A DNA stretch of 64,000 bases, from contig OZ024867.1 of the NCBI GenBank assembly GCA_964017155.1, forward strand, positions 19,838,989-19,902,988, read 5' to 3'. Numbering within the stretch: the stretch's first letter is position 1; each line of letters begins with the position of its first letter. Source of the stretch: Oasisia sp. SBJ-2009. Its lineage: Eukaryota > Annelida > Polychaeta > Sabellida > Siboglinidae. Below the pieces are notes generated by a model. The model made no database searches and was not told the DNA's origin. It worked only from the letters and a program-made list of their open reading frames with translations. Positions 1 to 9,350 of this stretch are shown here, one piece after another. Made by a program: the position numbers and the translations under genes.

Positions 1-167
1 CATAATGTCACACATACACATATGCATCTACACACGCATGCACGCACACACACACTGTCACACAGACAGACATGCATGCACACGCGTGCACACACACACT
101 CACAATCAAACAGAAATCTAATGTCACATATAAACATATGCATCTACGCACGCACGCATGCACGCAT

Positions 168-210
<43 letters not shown>

Positions 211-215
211 GTTAG
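1..215. repeat. CA-rich microsatellite
   Basis: A compound (CA)n/(GCAC)n tract interrupted by ATGCATCTAC words. The interruption is repeated about 120 bp apart, so the tract itself was partly duplicated. The ORFs that cross it are low-complexity and not genes. Confidence 0.95.
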
Positions 216-1264
216 ACATAAACATAATCCAATAGAAATATACACAAACATTGGCACATACTTGCACACAGACTAAGTTAGTTAAGAGAGTGATTTGTTG
301 TCAAAAGACATGCAAACAAACCTTGCAGTGACAAACCATAATTGGTTGTAAAACAGTTACAATAATGCATGTGTAAGCAAACCATTATTTAAAAAAAAAT
401 TGTAGGTCGTACACAAACAATGTGTAAACAAACTGTTAATAAACTAATTGTGTAAATTAATCACATGTAAGCAGGTAATGTAAACAAACCATAAATGAAC
501 CATATGTAAGCAAATAATACGTAAACAAATTACAAGCAAGTAAACTATTTGTAAATACACTTTGTAAACAAAACAATATATTTTGATAAATGATGTTTAA
601 ATAAACTGTATGCTAATATTAATAAACTGTACTTTGTAGAAACTGTATTGTGACGAAGCATGTAATTTTATTACAAAACCATCCAGAAGTAAATAAATTG
701 AATCACAGAGGCCTATGTAGTTTAAAATGATACTATTTTACACAAGTTTGTTGACATAATGACTTCCAATGTGTACCTATAGAGTTGGGTAGAGCTGGGT
801 TGTTTAGAAGTGTAGACATGAAATGTAGCCGTCTGTCATAGCTTCAAGCACTCAGTCCATATGGTGGTGACACCTAGTGGATAAGCTGTAAACACAGCCA
901 TTGGAAAGGACCTGTCGTAAACTTGTTGTTTCTATGGATACAAGCCTGTGAGAACATTGCATGACCATCTCATTAGTTTCTCCTGGTGATGTTGGTTTGT
1001 GCTGTGTGTTGTTCCTCTCACTCGATCTGTATCGTATCTTCTTCTTATGGTTAGTTCATCACTATCAGAAATCAGGTGCGAAACAAGGACGGTCTGATCG
1101 CCTGGGACGAGTAGTTTTAGAGCCCGGAGTAGTAAGGGCAGTCCTTTTAAATAGTAGACTAGTTGTCTATAATGACGGACTACTAGCTAGCTAGAAGTAT
1201 CGTGCACCCTGCTTTATCATGTTAGCCACACGTTTGTGACTAGAGTATTGTCGAGCGTGGTTTT
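216..1264. other. Unique AT-rich sequence, presumed CUL4 intron
   Basis: Between about 410 and 620 the words GTAAACAAA and AAACCATA recur loosely, giving a degenerate repeat. No exon or RNA gene is recognisable. As the CUL4 exon at 2461 begins at a splice acceptor, this stretch is most likely intron, with the upstream exons lying outside the window. Confidence 0.5.
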
Positions 1265-1515
1265 CAAAGTTGTCCTTCTCTAGGATTAGTGAGTCCACTA
1301 CAGGTTACACATTTACCCCCTGTGTGGGATCTTTTACTTCCCCTGGCATAGACACCAGATAGAAGGGACCACCGGCTTTTAGTGTCTCTTCCGAAAGACA
1401 CAGACAAATGTGGGGTGAACGAAATTACCTAAGTTTCGAAACGGCTGTAGGTGGGATTGAACCACCGTCCCCTCGATTGACAGTCCGGCGCTCTACCACG
1501 TGACCACCGCTCCTC
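1265..1515 (-). mobile_element. tRNA-derived SINE, family B, copy 1
   Basis: Read on the minus strand it starts with a tRNA-like head. This has an A-box-like GTGGTCACGTGGTAGAG, then GACTGTCAATCGAG in the anticodon-arm position, then the B-box-like GGTTCAATCCC. A roughly 170-bp body follows, containing GTCTTTCGGAAGAGACACTA and CTGGTGTCTATGCCAGGGG. The copy at 31128-31410 on the plus strand matches it along nearly its whole length. The head does not fold into a clean acceptor stem, so it is a SINE and not a tRNA gene. Confidence 0.85.
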
Positions 1516-1792
1516 ACGTATCATAACAAGTTGTACCTGAAACTGTGCATGTTTGTGGATGCCTGTGTGTGTGCTTGAGTACCAGTGTGTAATGGGCATT
1601 GTAACTGAGGTTATATGATAAAGTGTCTATTAGTATTATGACAGAGCCTATATACTGGCATGCGTATTGTAGTATATGGTTGTAAATAAGTAATTAAGTA
1701 AAAGCTTTATTTCCTGATGATGTTCATGATAACCATGTCACGTGGTAAGTCGTGATTTTCAATGGGCCATCATTACCCAACACTCTTATGTA

Positions 1793-1834
<42 letters not shown>

Positions 1835-2137
1835 TACATATATACATATATATATACATACAATAAAGCTTTACGTAAAATATATACTGTTAGTTTATAT
1901 TGGTTGTATGTCTGTATGCTGTACTGTATGATGTTGTAATATTTGTTGTAACAAGTGTAATGTGTGGTGTGGCAAGGTGAGAACATGCAACATATTGTAA
2001 TGCAAGTTGTAACGTCTAATATGTGTTTGTGACGGAACAATACGAGAACATGTAATGGAGTGTAATGCGTGATGTAATGTGTTTGTGTTACAGCGATAGG
2101 AATACATGTAATGATGTATTGTAATGCGTGTTGTGAT
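1516..2137. other. CUL4 intron sequence with TA/TATAC array
   Basis: It contains a TA/TATACA microsatellite at about 1797-1862. From 1930 to 2137 the words TGTAATG and TTGTAAC recur. One of these copies, at 2081-2093, reads TGTTTGTGTTACAG and resembles the true acceptor at 2447-2460, so it is a possible decoy 3' splice site. Confidence 0.5.
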
Positions 2138-2433
2138 CATAGCTTTATATAGAGACCCGTCCACCCGTCATTTGGACAGGTAAAAACGAATATGGACAGG
2201 TAGAAATATGGGTGGATGAGTAAAAAAATTAAGAAGCAAAAAGGTCTTCCAAAACCATAGATATTGTTAGTTATGCCTTGAAAGTGAGTGTAAATGGTGC
2301 CATATGTGTGTTTGAAGCCCATTTCAGGTCATCAAGCACATCTGAAAGTTTGTAAACTAGCTTAACAGTTAACATCCATGTGTCCACCAAAACATGTGTA
2401 ACTGGCAATAATATGGTCCTGCATAAAGCCCTG
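2138..2433 (+). mobile_element. hAT-type MITE, family A, copy 1 (in CUL4 intron)
   Basis: This 296-bp element starts CATAGCTTTATATAGAGACC and ends GCATAAAGCCCTG, which form imperfect terminal inverted repeats around CTTTATG. It is flanked by near-identical 8-bp duplications, GTTGTGAT at 2130-2137 and GTTGTAAT at 2434-2441. Inside are repeated GGACAGGTA/GGACGGGTA words and the block AAAACCATAGATATTGTTAG, which is found in the other copies near 40.5, 40.9, 42.3, 44.4 and 45.9 kb. It has no coding capacity. The 8-bp target-site duplication and CA terminus point to hAT mobilisation. It ends 27 bp before the CUL4 splice acceptor. Confidence 0.9.
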
Positions 2434-2460
2434 GTTGTAATGAGTGTAACGTGTTTACAG

Positions 2461-2613
2461 CAAGAGGAGAACACGAGTACGACGGAGCGAGTCTTCCAGG
2501 ACCGTCAGTACCAGGTCGACGCAGCCATCGTCCGCATCATGAAGATGAGGAAGACACTCAGTCACAACATGCTCATAGCCGAGCTCTACGAACAACTCAA
2601 GTTCCCCGTCAAG
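2461..2613 (+). CDS. CUL4: Cullin-4, penultimate coding exon
   Basis: This exon of 51 codons is open in phase 0 and is bounded by acceptor GTGTTTACAG and donor AAG|GTAAAC. It begins [11 protein letters not shown] and carries [19 protein letters not shown], then [19 protein letters not shown] and PVK. This is the start of the winged-helix B domain at the cullin C terminus. By family knowledge the lysine in IVRIMKM (codon at 2542-2544) is the NEDD8 acceptor that activates the ligase. CUL4 is the scaffold of CRL4 ubiquitin ligases, holding DDB1 at its N terminus and RBX1 at its C terminus, in nucleus and cytoplasm. [12 protein letters not shown] favours CUL4 over other cullins. The last 48 bp and the donor were copied into the array that follows. 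Reading past the donor meets TGA at 2644-2646. Confidence 0.97.
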
Positions 2614-4010
2614 GTAAACACCCTCCCCCAACATGCTCATAGCTGAGCTCTATGAACAACTCAAGTTCCCCGTCAAGGTAAACACCCCTTCCCCCAACAT
2701 GCTCATAGCCGAGCTCTATGAACAACTCAAGTTCCCCGTCAAGGTAAACACCCCTCCCCCCAACATGCTCATAGCTGAGCTCTATGAACAACTCAAGTTC
2801 CCCGTCATGGTAAACACCCCTTCCCCCAACATGCTCATAGCTGAGCTCTGTGAACAACTCAAGTTCCCCGTCAAGATAAACACCCTCCCCCCAACATGCT
2901 CATAGCGGAGCTCTACGAACAACTCAAGTTCCCCATCAAGGTAAGCACCTCTCACCCCAACATGCTCATAGCGGAGCTCTATGAACAACTCAAGTTCCCC
3001 GTCAAGGTAAACACCCTCCCCCCAACATGCTCATAGCTGAGCTCTATGAACAACTCAAGTTCCCCGTCAAGGTAAACACCCCTTCCCCCAACATGCTCAT
3101 AGCCGAGCTCTATGAACAACTCAAGTTCCCCGTCAAGGTAAACACCCCTCCCCCCAACATGCTCATAGCTGAGCTCTATGAACAACTCAAGTTCCCCGTC
3201 AAGGTAAACACCCCTTCCCCCAACATGCTCATAGCTGAGCTCTGTGAACAACTCAAGTTCCCCGTCAAGATAAACACCCTCCCCCCAACATGCTCATAGC
3301 GGAGCTCTATGAACAACTCAAGTTCCCCATCAAGGTAAGCACCTCTCACCCCAACATGCTCATAGCGGAGCTCTATGAACAACTCAAGTTCCCCGTCAAG
3401 GTAAACACCCTCCCCCCAACATGCTCATAGCTGAGCTCTATGAACAACTCAAGTTCCCCGTCAAGGTAAACACCCCTTCCCCCAACATGCTCATAGCCGA
3501 GCTCTATGAACAACTCAAGTTCCCCGTCAAGGTAAACACCCCTCCCCCCAACATGCTCATAGCTGAGCTCTATGAACAACTCAAGTTCCCCGTCAAGGTA
3601 AACACCCCTTCCCCCAACATGCTCATAGCTGAGCTCTGTGAACAACTCAAGTTCCCCGTCAAGATAAACACCCTCCCCCCAACATGCTCATAGCGGAGCT
3701 CTACGAACAACTCAAGTTCCCCATCAAGGTAAGCACCTCTCACCCCAACATGCTCATAGCGGAGCTCTATGAACAACTCAAGTTCCCCGTCAAGGTAAAC
3801 ACCCCTCCCCCCAACATGCTCATAGCTCAGCTCTATGAACAACTCAAGTTCCCCGTCAAGGTAAACACCCCTCCCCCAACATGCTCATAGCGGAGCTCTA
3901 CGAACAACTCAAGTTCCCCGTCAAGGTAAACACCCCCCCCCCCCCAACATGCTCATAGCTAAGCTCTATGAACAACTCATGTTCCCCGTCAAGGTAAACA
4001 CCCTCCCCCA
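2566..4010 (+). repeat. Exon/intron-junction minisatellite derived from CUL4
   Basis: About 22 units of 64-68 bp (mostly 65 or 66) start at 2566, 2630, 2696, 2762, 2828, 2893, 2959, 3024 and so on to 3946. The first unit is the true 3' end of the CUL4 exon. Each unit holds 48 bp of exon sequence (AACATGCTCATAG through TTCCCCGTCAAG) followed by about 16-20 bp of intron (GTAAACACCCCTCCCCC). Nearly every unit therefore repeats a 5' splice site, and the C-rich run followed by CATAG also resembles an acceptor. Units 2 to 19 show a higher-order period of 394 bp (six units), seen at 2630, 3024 and 3418. Units at 2828, 3222 and 3616 are followed by CAAGATAAAC, which lacks the donor GT. The array lies inside the last intron except for unit 1. 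Confidence 0.97.
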
Positions 4011-4489
4011 CATATCCACAAGTTTCCATAGAGGGGTGTGTTATACATTGCATTTGCATTGGAGTTTGTTCCATGACTCCCAGCAATCACAGCCCAGGTA
4101 CTATTCTCATATTCACATTTCCCGAGGATTCATACGAGGTGTGGAAATCATTGAAAAGCGTGGAATTAGGTCATGTTTTTTTCTTTCATATAATTTTTCT
4201 TTATGCCTACCTATAATAATAATAATAAATTCTTCTTATGTGCCAATATCCTCGAAGATCAAGCTCAGTGGCACGACAAAACCAAGGGATTAAACAAACT
4301 TGTGATCGTAAAACAATGTGTGAGTCGTCAATGGAATCTATTTTATTTCATTAAAGAATTGTATTTTTACTTTTTAATTCAATTTACGACTATTGTTGTT
4401 TAGCTTTTAAATTATTTAACTAAATATTGTAATGTTTTAATTGCTCTGTAGATTTTTTATTATTATTACTATTAATATTGTACTGTAAA

Positions 4490-4560
4490 GCACCATAGAA
4501 CACCATGTGATTATGGCGCTATATAAATATTGCATTTTATTATTATATTATTTATCTCTC
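4490..4560 (+). mobile_element. Retroposon 3' tail fragment
   Basis: The segment reads ATTATGGCGCTATATAAATA and then a TTATTA-rich tail. The same GCGCTATATAAG/A plus A+T tail ends SINE family A and, in inverted orientation, the dispersed repeat D copies. It is likely the 3' end of a SINE or LINE. Confidence 0.5.
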
Positions 4561-5407
4561 AATTCCTGTATTTTACTTTTACGCCACCCGAAAACAATGA
4601 AAATATAACCCATAAAAACTCCTGCTTTAAAATGTGCCACTGAAGGTCATTTAAGGACTTATGGGGAAACACAGTAAGAACCACTACAATAATAAAAAAT
4701 ATGTTGAACCCAGCCGTTAATGATTTCATTCATCCTTTGCACATATACTGTTCGTAAACTTTGGATCAACCTGTATATAATCATCCTGTAATGTCACATA
4801 CTCTTCTGGTACAGGTTACATGTGACACAAATAATATCATGCCTGTTGTCAAATGTATTTCAGCCAAATGTCAGACCTGTCAGAAATATTTTCGTGTTTA
4901 TTCATGTAATGTTAATTATGGAAACAGTAGAAAATCTGCATTACCTCCTGACATCTGTATACGTGAATGTGAGCCAACAATATTTATTTGGACGCCAAAA
5001 AATAACAATTGTCCGAAAACACAGTGACTGAATGGATACAATCGTCAGGTCAGCTTCTTCAAATTGACAAAATTCAAGTGATATAAGTTGCTACTTACTA
5101 CCATAGTGTTTAATTTCATTCTGAAAAGTAGCCCAAGTTAAGTCAAATCTTGTTTGGATTCACCCATGCTCATCCATGCTTTCTTACATTTCTTACATAA
5201 TTATACTCATTTATATTCAAAAACTGGTTACATATTCTCGGATAGTTGTCATATATCACCTGCAACAGTAACAAACAACTTACTTTATATATCCATGTTT
5301 AGTAGTGCAGACTTGATGACGTCTGACAATATGTTTACTCTGATCTTGATAGTTATTTTGTTGTATTATATAGTAATACTACAAATGTATGTATATCTGT
5401 AGTAATG

Positions 5408-5545
5408 ATGGTTATTTTAAATGAGGATGGTGTCACTGGAAGACAGCTTTTAGCCAAGTGACATCCATGCAATGCAACACACTGACAATTTAATTTCTAC
5501 TTTAAATAGTTCTGTACATGTTGCGTTGTGAAATAAAAAAGTTCC
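5408..5545 (+). repeat. Dispersed repeat F, copy 1
   Basis: The segment runs from GTTATTTTAAATGAGGATGG to GTTGCGTTGTGAAATAAA. It matches the reverse complement of 42612-42752, sharing GTCACTGGAAGA, TTAGCCAAGTG and CATCCATGCAA. It ends 15 bp before the last CUL4 exon. Its class is unknown; the AAATAAA end suggests the 3' end of a retroelement. Confidence 0.75.
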
Positions 5546-5560
5546 TTCTCTCTGTTTCAG

Positions 5561-5656
5561 CCGGCAGACCTGAAGAAACGCATTGAGAGTCTGATTGATC
5601 GGGACTATATGGAGAGAGACAAAGACAACAGTAACCAGTACAATTACGTCGCATAG
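5561..5656 (+). CDS. CUL4: Cullin-4, last coding exon
   Basis: Acceptor TCTGTTTCAG is followed by 31 codons and TAG. The translation is [20 protein letters not shown] followed by [11 protein letters not shown]. This is the C-terminal half of the winged-helix B domain, with the cullin signature [13 protein letters not shown] and the CUL4-type ending of asparagine/tyrosine then Y-V-A. The splice joins PVK to PAD in phase 0, as in other animal CUL4 proteins. No frameshift or stop interrupts either exon, so the gene looks intact at this end. The 3' UTR follows; I see no confident polyadenylation signal nearby. Confidence 0.97.
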   Translation, partial: PADLKKRIESLIDRDYMERDKDNSNQYNYVA

Positions 5657-5956
5657 TCCACCACATGGTGGCGCCACTTGCCTCGGTGCTGCCACCTGTT
5701 GGACTTGAATCGGCGTCGACTGCGATGCGTGTCCCTTGTAAATAAGATGATTCCTCAACGACAATATTCTCGCGGACTGCTAGTACCGCCGCTCGTCACA
5801 CGGTGGCGCTGTTCGCCTGGCGCGTGATAGATGGCGCCACTTGACACCTTGTTTTGGTCATTTGGCGAAGAGAGCGAGCGAATGAGCGAGCGTGTGTCGC
5901 ACACTTGTACATTCACCTGTGATATGGATTGGTTAGGGAATGACGTGAAACGACGC
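5657..5956 (+). other. CUL4 3' UTR / 3' flank
   Basis: GC-richer than the surroundings, with three GGTGGCGC/GATGGCGC words (about 5671, 5801, 5831). The nearest weak polyadenylation-like signal is AATAAG near 5741. The UTR end cannot be fixed from sequence. Confidence 0.5.
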
Positions 5957-6290
5957 GATGTCAGTGACATGTCAGCCACCGACGTCAGTGACATTTCAGC
6001 CAGCCGTGTCAGTGACATGTCTCGGTCACCGACGTCAATGATATGTTGGCCACCCACGTCAGTGACATGTCGGCCACCGACGTCAGTGACGTGTCGGCCA
6101 CCGACGTCAGTGAAATGTCGGCCACCCACGTCAATGACATGTCAGCCACCGACGTCAGTGACATGTTGGCAGCCGACGTCAATGACATGTCATCCACCCA
6201 TGTGAGTGACATGTTGGCAACCGACGTCAATGATATGTCGGCCACCGACGTCAGTGACATTTCGGCCACCGACATCAGTGACATGTCAGG
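5957..6290 (+). repeat. 24-bp minisatellite downstream of CUL4
   Basis: About 14 units of 24 bp with core GACGTCAGTGACATGTC followed by a GGCCACC-like spacer. The unit length is a multiple of three, so long artificial ORFs (DVSDMSAT repeats) appear on both strands. GACGTCA is a cAMP-response-like half-palindrome and an AatII site. It may lie in the CUL4 3' UTR. Confidence 0.95.
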
Positions 6291-7581
6291 CAAGAGTTTG
6301 CCTCTTTAGAACCTGGACTCGCCGTGTTGACGTTTGACCGTTTATTGTGCTTGTGTGAGAGGACGCGTACAGACACAACGAACACATACACGGCTTATAC
6401 AACGTCATTCCTTGCACCCGCCGGCTTCACGTTTGTGCTACAAAAAACGGACAAATTTTCATCATCAACCAGGTGACCACAAAAGACGGTTTCCCAATGT
6501 GTTTACTTGTTGCTAGCTATATGAAACATCCTCAACTAATCAGTGCATATTTTATGTAATTTAGAACAATGACTCATCCACACACAAGGCCTGCAAGCAA
6601 GTTTAACTTCTGGTATGATTCTATAACTGGTAAACAAATTTGAGGATTTTTCGCAAAATATATGGTTTAATGTGAGGATTCACTAAAATGTTGACGTCGC
6701 AGAAAGACATATACTGGTTACTACATTACAGACATATATAATCTAAACATACAAACACCTACTATCTCCGAGTGTAGAAGTCAGGAAAATGTTACGTGGT
6801 TTAATTGAAAAAGCAATTGGAAAGGATTTCAGACTCATTCCCCATTTGCATTATCGTTTTCACATTTACAACTTTGTTACTCAGATGGTTCAAGCAATGT
6901 TTTCTAAACCAAACCTGACATCAGAGAAAGCACACTACCCTAGATAGATCTAGTGTCTGTATGCGTCCGTTTAAGTCCTGAATGTTAGGGTTTTGTAAAT
7001 ACGAATGAAAGAGCTTATGACAAGTAATTTTCATGACTTCCTGTTTGTTCGAAAATGTTTTAATTAATAACGTCACATGACTAACGTCACATGACTGCAC
7101 GCTCACTTGTGTGGTGTGTGTGTGTGTGTAACAAACAGATTTTTTGAGTTGTATTTATGGTAAAGTAATACAGATTAATTGCATTGTTTCTGTCGTCTAC
7201 GAATATGTACGCTGATGCGGGGCAGTTTCTAGTGACAAGTGCATTTTGCTTTCTTTTCAGATGTCACTTTGCTGCTGTTTTGCGAAAACAATTACCATTG
7301 AGCAGAATTACCAGCCATATAAATGAATTTGTTCAGTGTTCTTATCAAAAGTGGAAATTAAACATGAAGCAAGTGACTTGTCGTCTATTCCTTGCGGGAT
7401 CCTTAAAATGATCCTTAGGATCGTTGTCTGAAGTTGAACCAGTGACTATGGGATGGTTTTGCTGACATTGTTATGAGTTCATCAGCCCGATTTCGCTCTT
7501 TACAATTTTAAATTTGTTGCCTGTCTTGGATTAATCAGAAATATTCCCGTTTATGGCATGAATGGTTGGATTAAAGGTAAG
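6291..7581. other. No gene recognised
   Basis: Unique AT-rich sequence with a short (TG)n near 7108-7130 and two ACGTCACATGACT words at about 7069-7095. No exon, RNA gene or mobile element is recognised. Confidence 0.4.
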
Positions 7582-7888
7582 TTCTAATATAGTGAAGTAT
7601 CCAATCCTCACGATTTACACTTTACTTCCCTGGCAGACCTCAACTTTTCAACCATCTCAACTTCTCTGGGAAGCATCCAGCCATATGCTACAATTAATGC
7701 ACAAAGGCTGCTCGTATACATATCCACCACGATCTGTAGCCAGGTACTCATTTATACTGCTGAGTGAACTCGAGCAATGTAGAGTAACAAAACTTGCCCA
7801 AGGTTTTATACGGCAGCACAGGATTCGAACCCGGGTCCTCTTAGTCGAGGGTCCGAAGCTGTAACCCTGGGCCACGATATGGCAAGTT
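7582..7888 (-). mobile_element. tRNA-derived SINE, family A, copy 1
   Basis: On the minus strand the head has an A-box-like GTGGCCCAGGGTTACAG and a B box GGGTTCGAATCC. It is followed by a body with CTTGGGCAAGTTTTG, GAGTTCACTCAGCAG-like and CAGCCTTTGTGCATTAATTG words. It ends CAGGGAAGTAAAGTGTAAA, GAGGATTGGATAC, CACTATATTAGAAC. Six more copies of this family occur in the window. Box spacing fits a Pol III promoter, but there is no tRNA acceptor pairing, so it is not a tRNA gene. Confidence 0.9.
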
Positions 7889-8469
7889 CTTTGCACTTTA
7901 TAAAACTCCTTATTAATGTAACAACCGATTCACTTTAATGGTGGATTTTCAATAAGGGTTTTGTATCCTATTTAAACTATCCCATGGTGTGTATCAGTAG
8001 ACAGTGTGTTCGTGAAGAGTGGTGTTTGTTTTAGAACAAACAGTAGGCACTGGCAGTAATAAACACTCTAGAATGGCCAGACTCATAACAAACACAGATC
8101 TTAGCCTTATCACATCAATAAACCGCCACGACATTAAATAGTCTTCATTTGTTTTGCTACAAATGATAAGATAGTGTGTAGTTCACTTTAGCGTATATTA
8201 ACATACTTTGCAGAAAATAGCTGCCAGACAAAGTTGTTGATCTTTTGATAAGACCAACCTTCCGTAAGTGGCAATAATATTTGTTACTACACTGTATTCA
8301 AAACATGTTATTCTCAGCAAGCACACACATCCAAGGGTCAGTGTTTGGTACATCGCCTGATTAGTGAATAAATTAGTCAAGTATTTGTTAATTCAGAAAC
8401 CTTTTCGGTGTCCTTTTCGGTGTCCCAGTTTGGATGACAACCATTTCCTTGTCAGTATTAATTAACATG
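7889..8469. other. No gene recognised
   Basis: Unique sequence; nothing recognisable on either strand. Confidence 0.4.
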
Positions 8470-8635
8470 CTCTCTGTCTATCTCTCCTTTTCCCCTCTCT
8501 CCCTCTCTCCCTCTCTCTCTCTTTCTCCTTTGTCTGGAGCTACAGTTTGGGTAGGATGGGTGTCAGCAAAGTCAGTGGGTTTGATTCAGCTTGTTTCTGT
8601 AAAATGCATAGGAAGCCTGCCAGGGGTCGTGTGTG

Positions 8636-8683
<48 letters not shown>

Positions 8684-8758
8684 TGTGTCCCTCTCTTCTT
8701 TGTCTCTCTCCCACTCGCCCTTCTTACCTCCCTCCCCCTCTCTTGCTCGCTCTCTTTG

Positions 8759-8789
<31 letters not shown>

Positions 8790-8892
8790 GTGTCTCTCTG
8801 TCTCGCTCGCTCTCTCTCCTCTCTCTCTTTCTCTCTCTCTGTGTCTCTCTCTCTCTCTCTGTCTCGCTCTCTCTGTCTCTCTCTCTCTCCAA
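8470..8892. repeat. CT-rich and (GCGT)n microsatellites flanking a repeat segment
   Basis: (CT)n occupies about 8470-8525, (GCGT)n about 8636-8685 and (CT)n about 8690-8890. The unique part at 8537-8630, from GTTTGGGTAGGATGGGTGTC to CCTGCCAGGGGTCGTGTGTG, is homologous to 54434-54745. The ORFs of up to 199 codons here are simple-repeat artefacts. Confidence 0.9.
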
Positions 8893-8924
8893 CCAAGGTG
8901 CATGAAATCTGAGGAAAAAATTAA

Positions 8925-9350
8925 TATTCCTACATTTCTGATATATTACAGAAGCAGTTATACTTATGAAATGGAATCAACGTGTGTGCACACAACATGT
9001 AGTGTTTTCATAAGGAACACCAGCAGGGTGTGAACCTGCCACACACAACACTGAACCAGCATTACCAGAAACTGTGCAAGTGAACAAAATGGTTAGACAA
9101 ACTGACAGCGATTTTGCACATTATTCTACATTCAATCCATAAACTCACTCTTCTGGATAAGACTGCTAACTGTGGTTTTGAACTTCTTTTGTGGAAGCCA
9201 TCCTTCATCCTCGTAGGTGCCCAACACCCTGTTTGAACAATTGTTTCTGTCTGTAATGTTGTAAATTACAAAATGAGTACAACTGTTTCCTACAAGCATG
9301 AGTTATTCGTGGTGGTTGCATCATGAAACAATGTCCAACATTTTCTCTGG
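8925..9350 (+). repeat. Dispersed repeat C, copy 1
   Basis: It aligns with 13745-14245 throughout. Shared blocks include ACTTATGAAATGGAATCAA, CACACAACATGTAGTGTTT, CATAAGGAACACCAGCAGGG and CTACAAGCATGA. Both copies follow CT-rich arrays. The class is unknown; it could be an old local duplication. Confidence 0.85.

Larger units (their letters stand above)
2614..5560 (+). other. CUL4: Last CUL4 intron
   Basis: The intron is defined by donor GTAAAC at 2614 and acceptor TCTCTGTTTCAG ending at 5560, phase 0. It holds the junction minisatellite to about 4010, then AT-rich sequence. At 4490-4560 there is a retroposon-like tail (GGCGCTATATAAATATTGC followed by TTATTATTATA), and at 5408-5545 a dispersed repeat shared with 42.6 kb. 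The ORFs at 4761-5031 and 5154-5402 show no recognisable domain. Confidence 0.9.

Noticed and set aside
1..2460. Further upstream CUL4 exons
   Set aside because: No segment encodes the preceding cullin homology region; upstream exons must lie outside the window.
2633..3890. Open frames through the CUL4 minisatellite ([18 protein letters not shown] repeats) as a new repeat protein
   Set aside because: They arise from 66-bp units being a multiple of three; 65-bp units break the frame, and the sequence is an exon-intron junction copy.
2566..4010. CRISPR-like array of regular direct repeats
   Set aside because: Units are contiguous without unique spacers and derive from a eukaryotic exon.
5831..6309. 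Reading frames over the 24-bp array (DVSDMSAT repeats) on both strands
   Set aside because: Any 24-bp array stays open in several frames; no start context, domain or splice sites.
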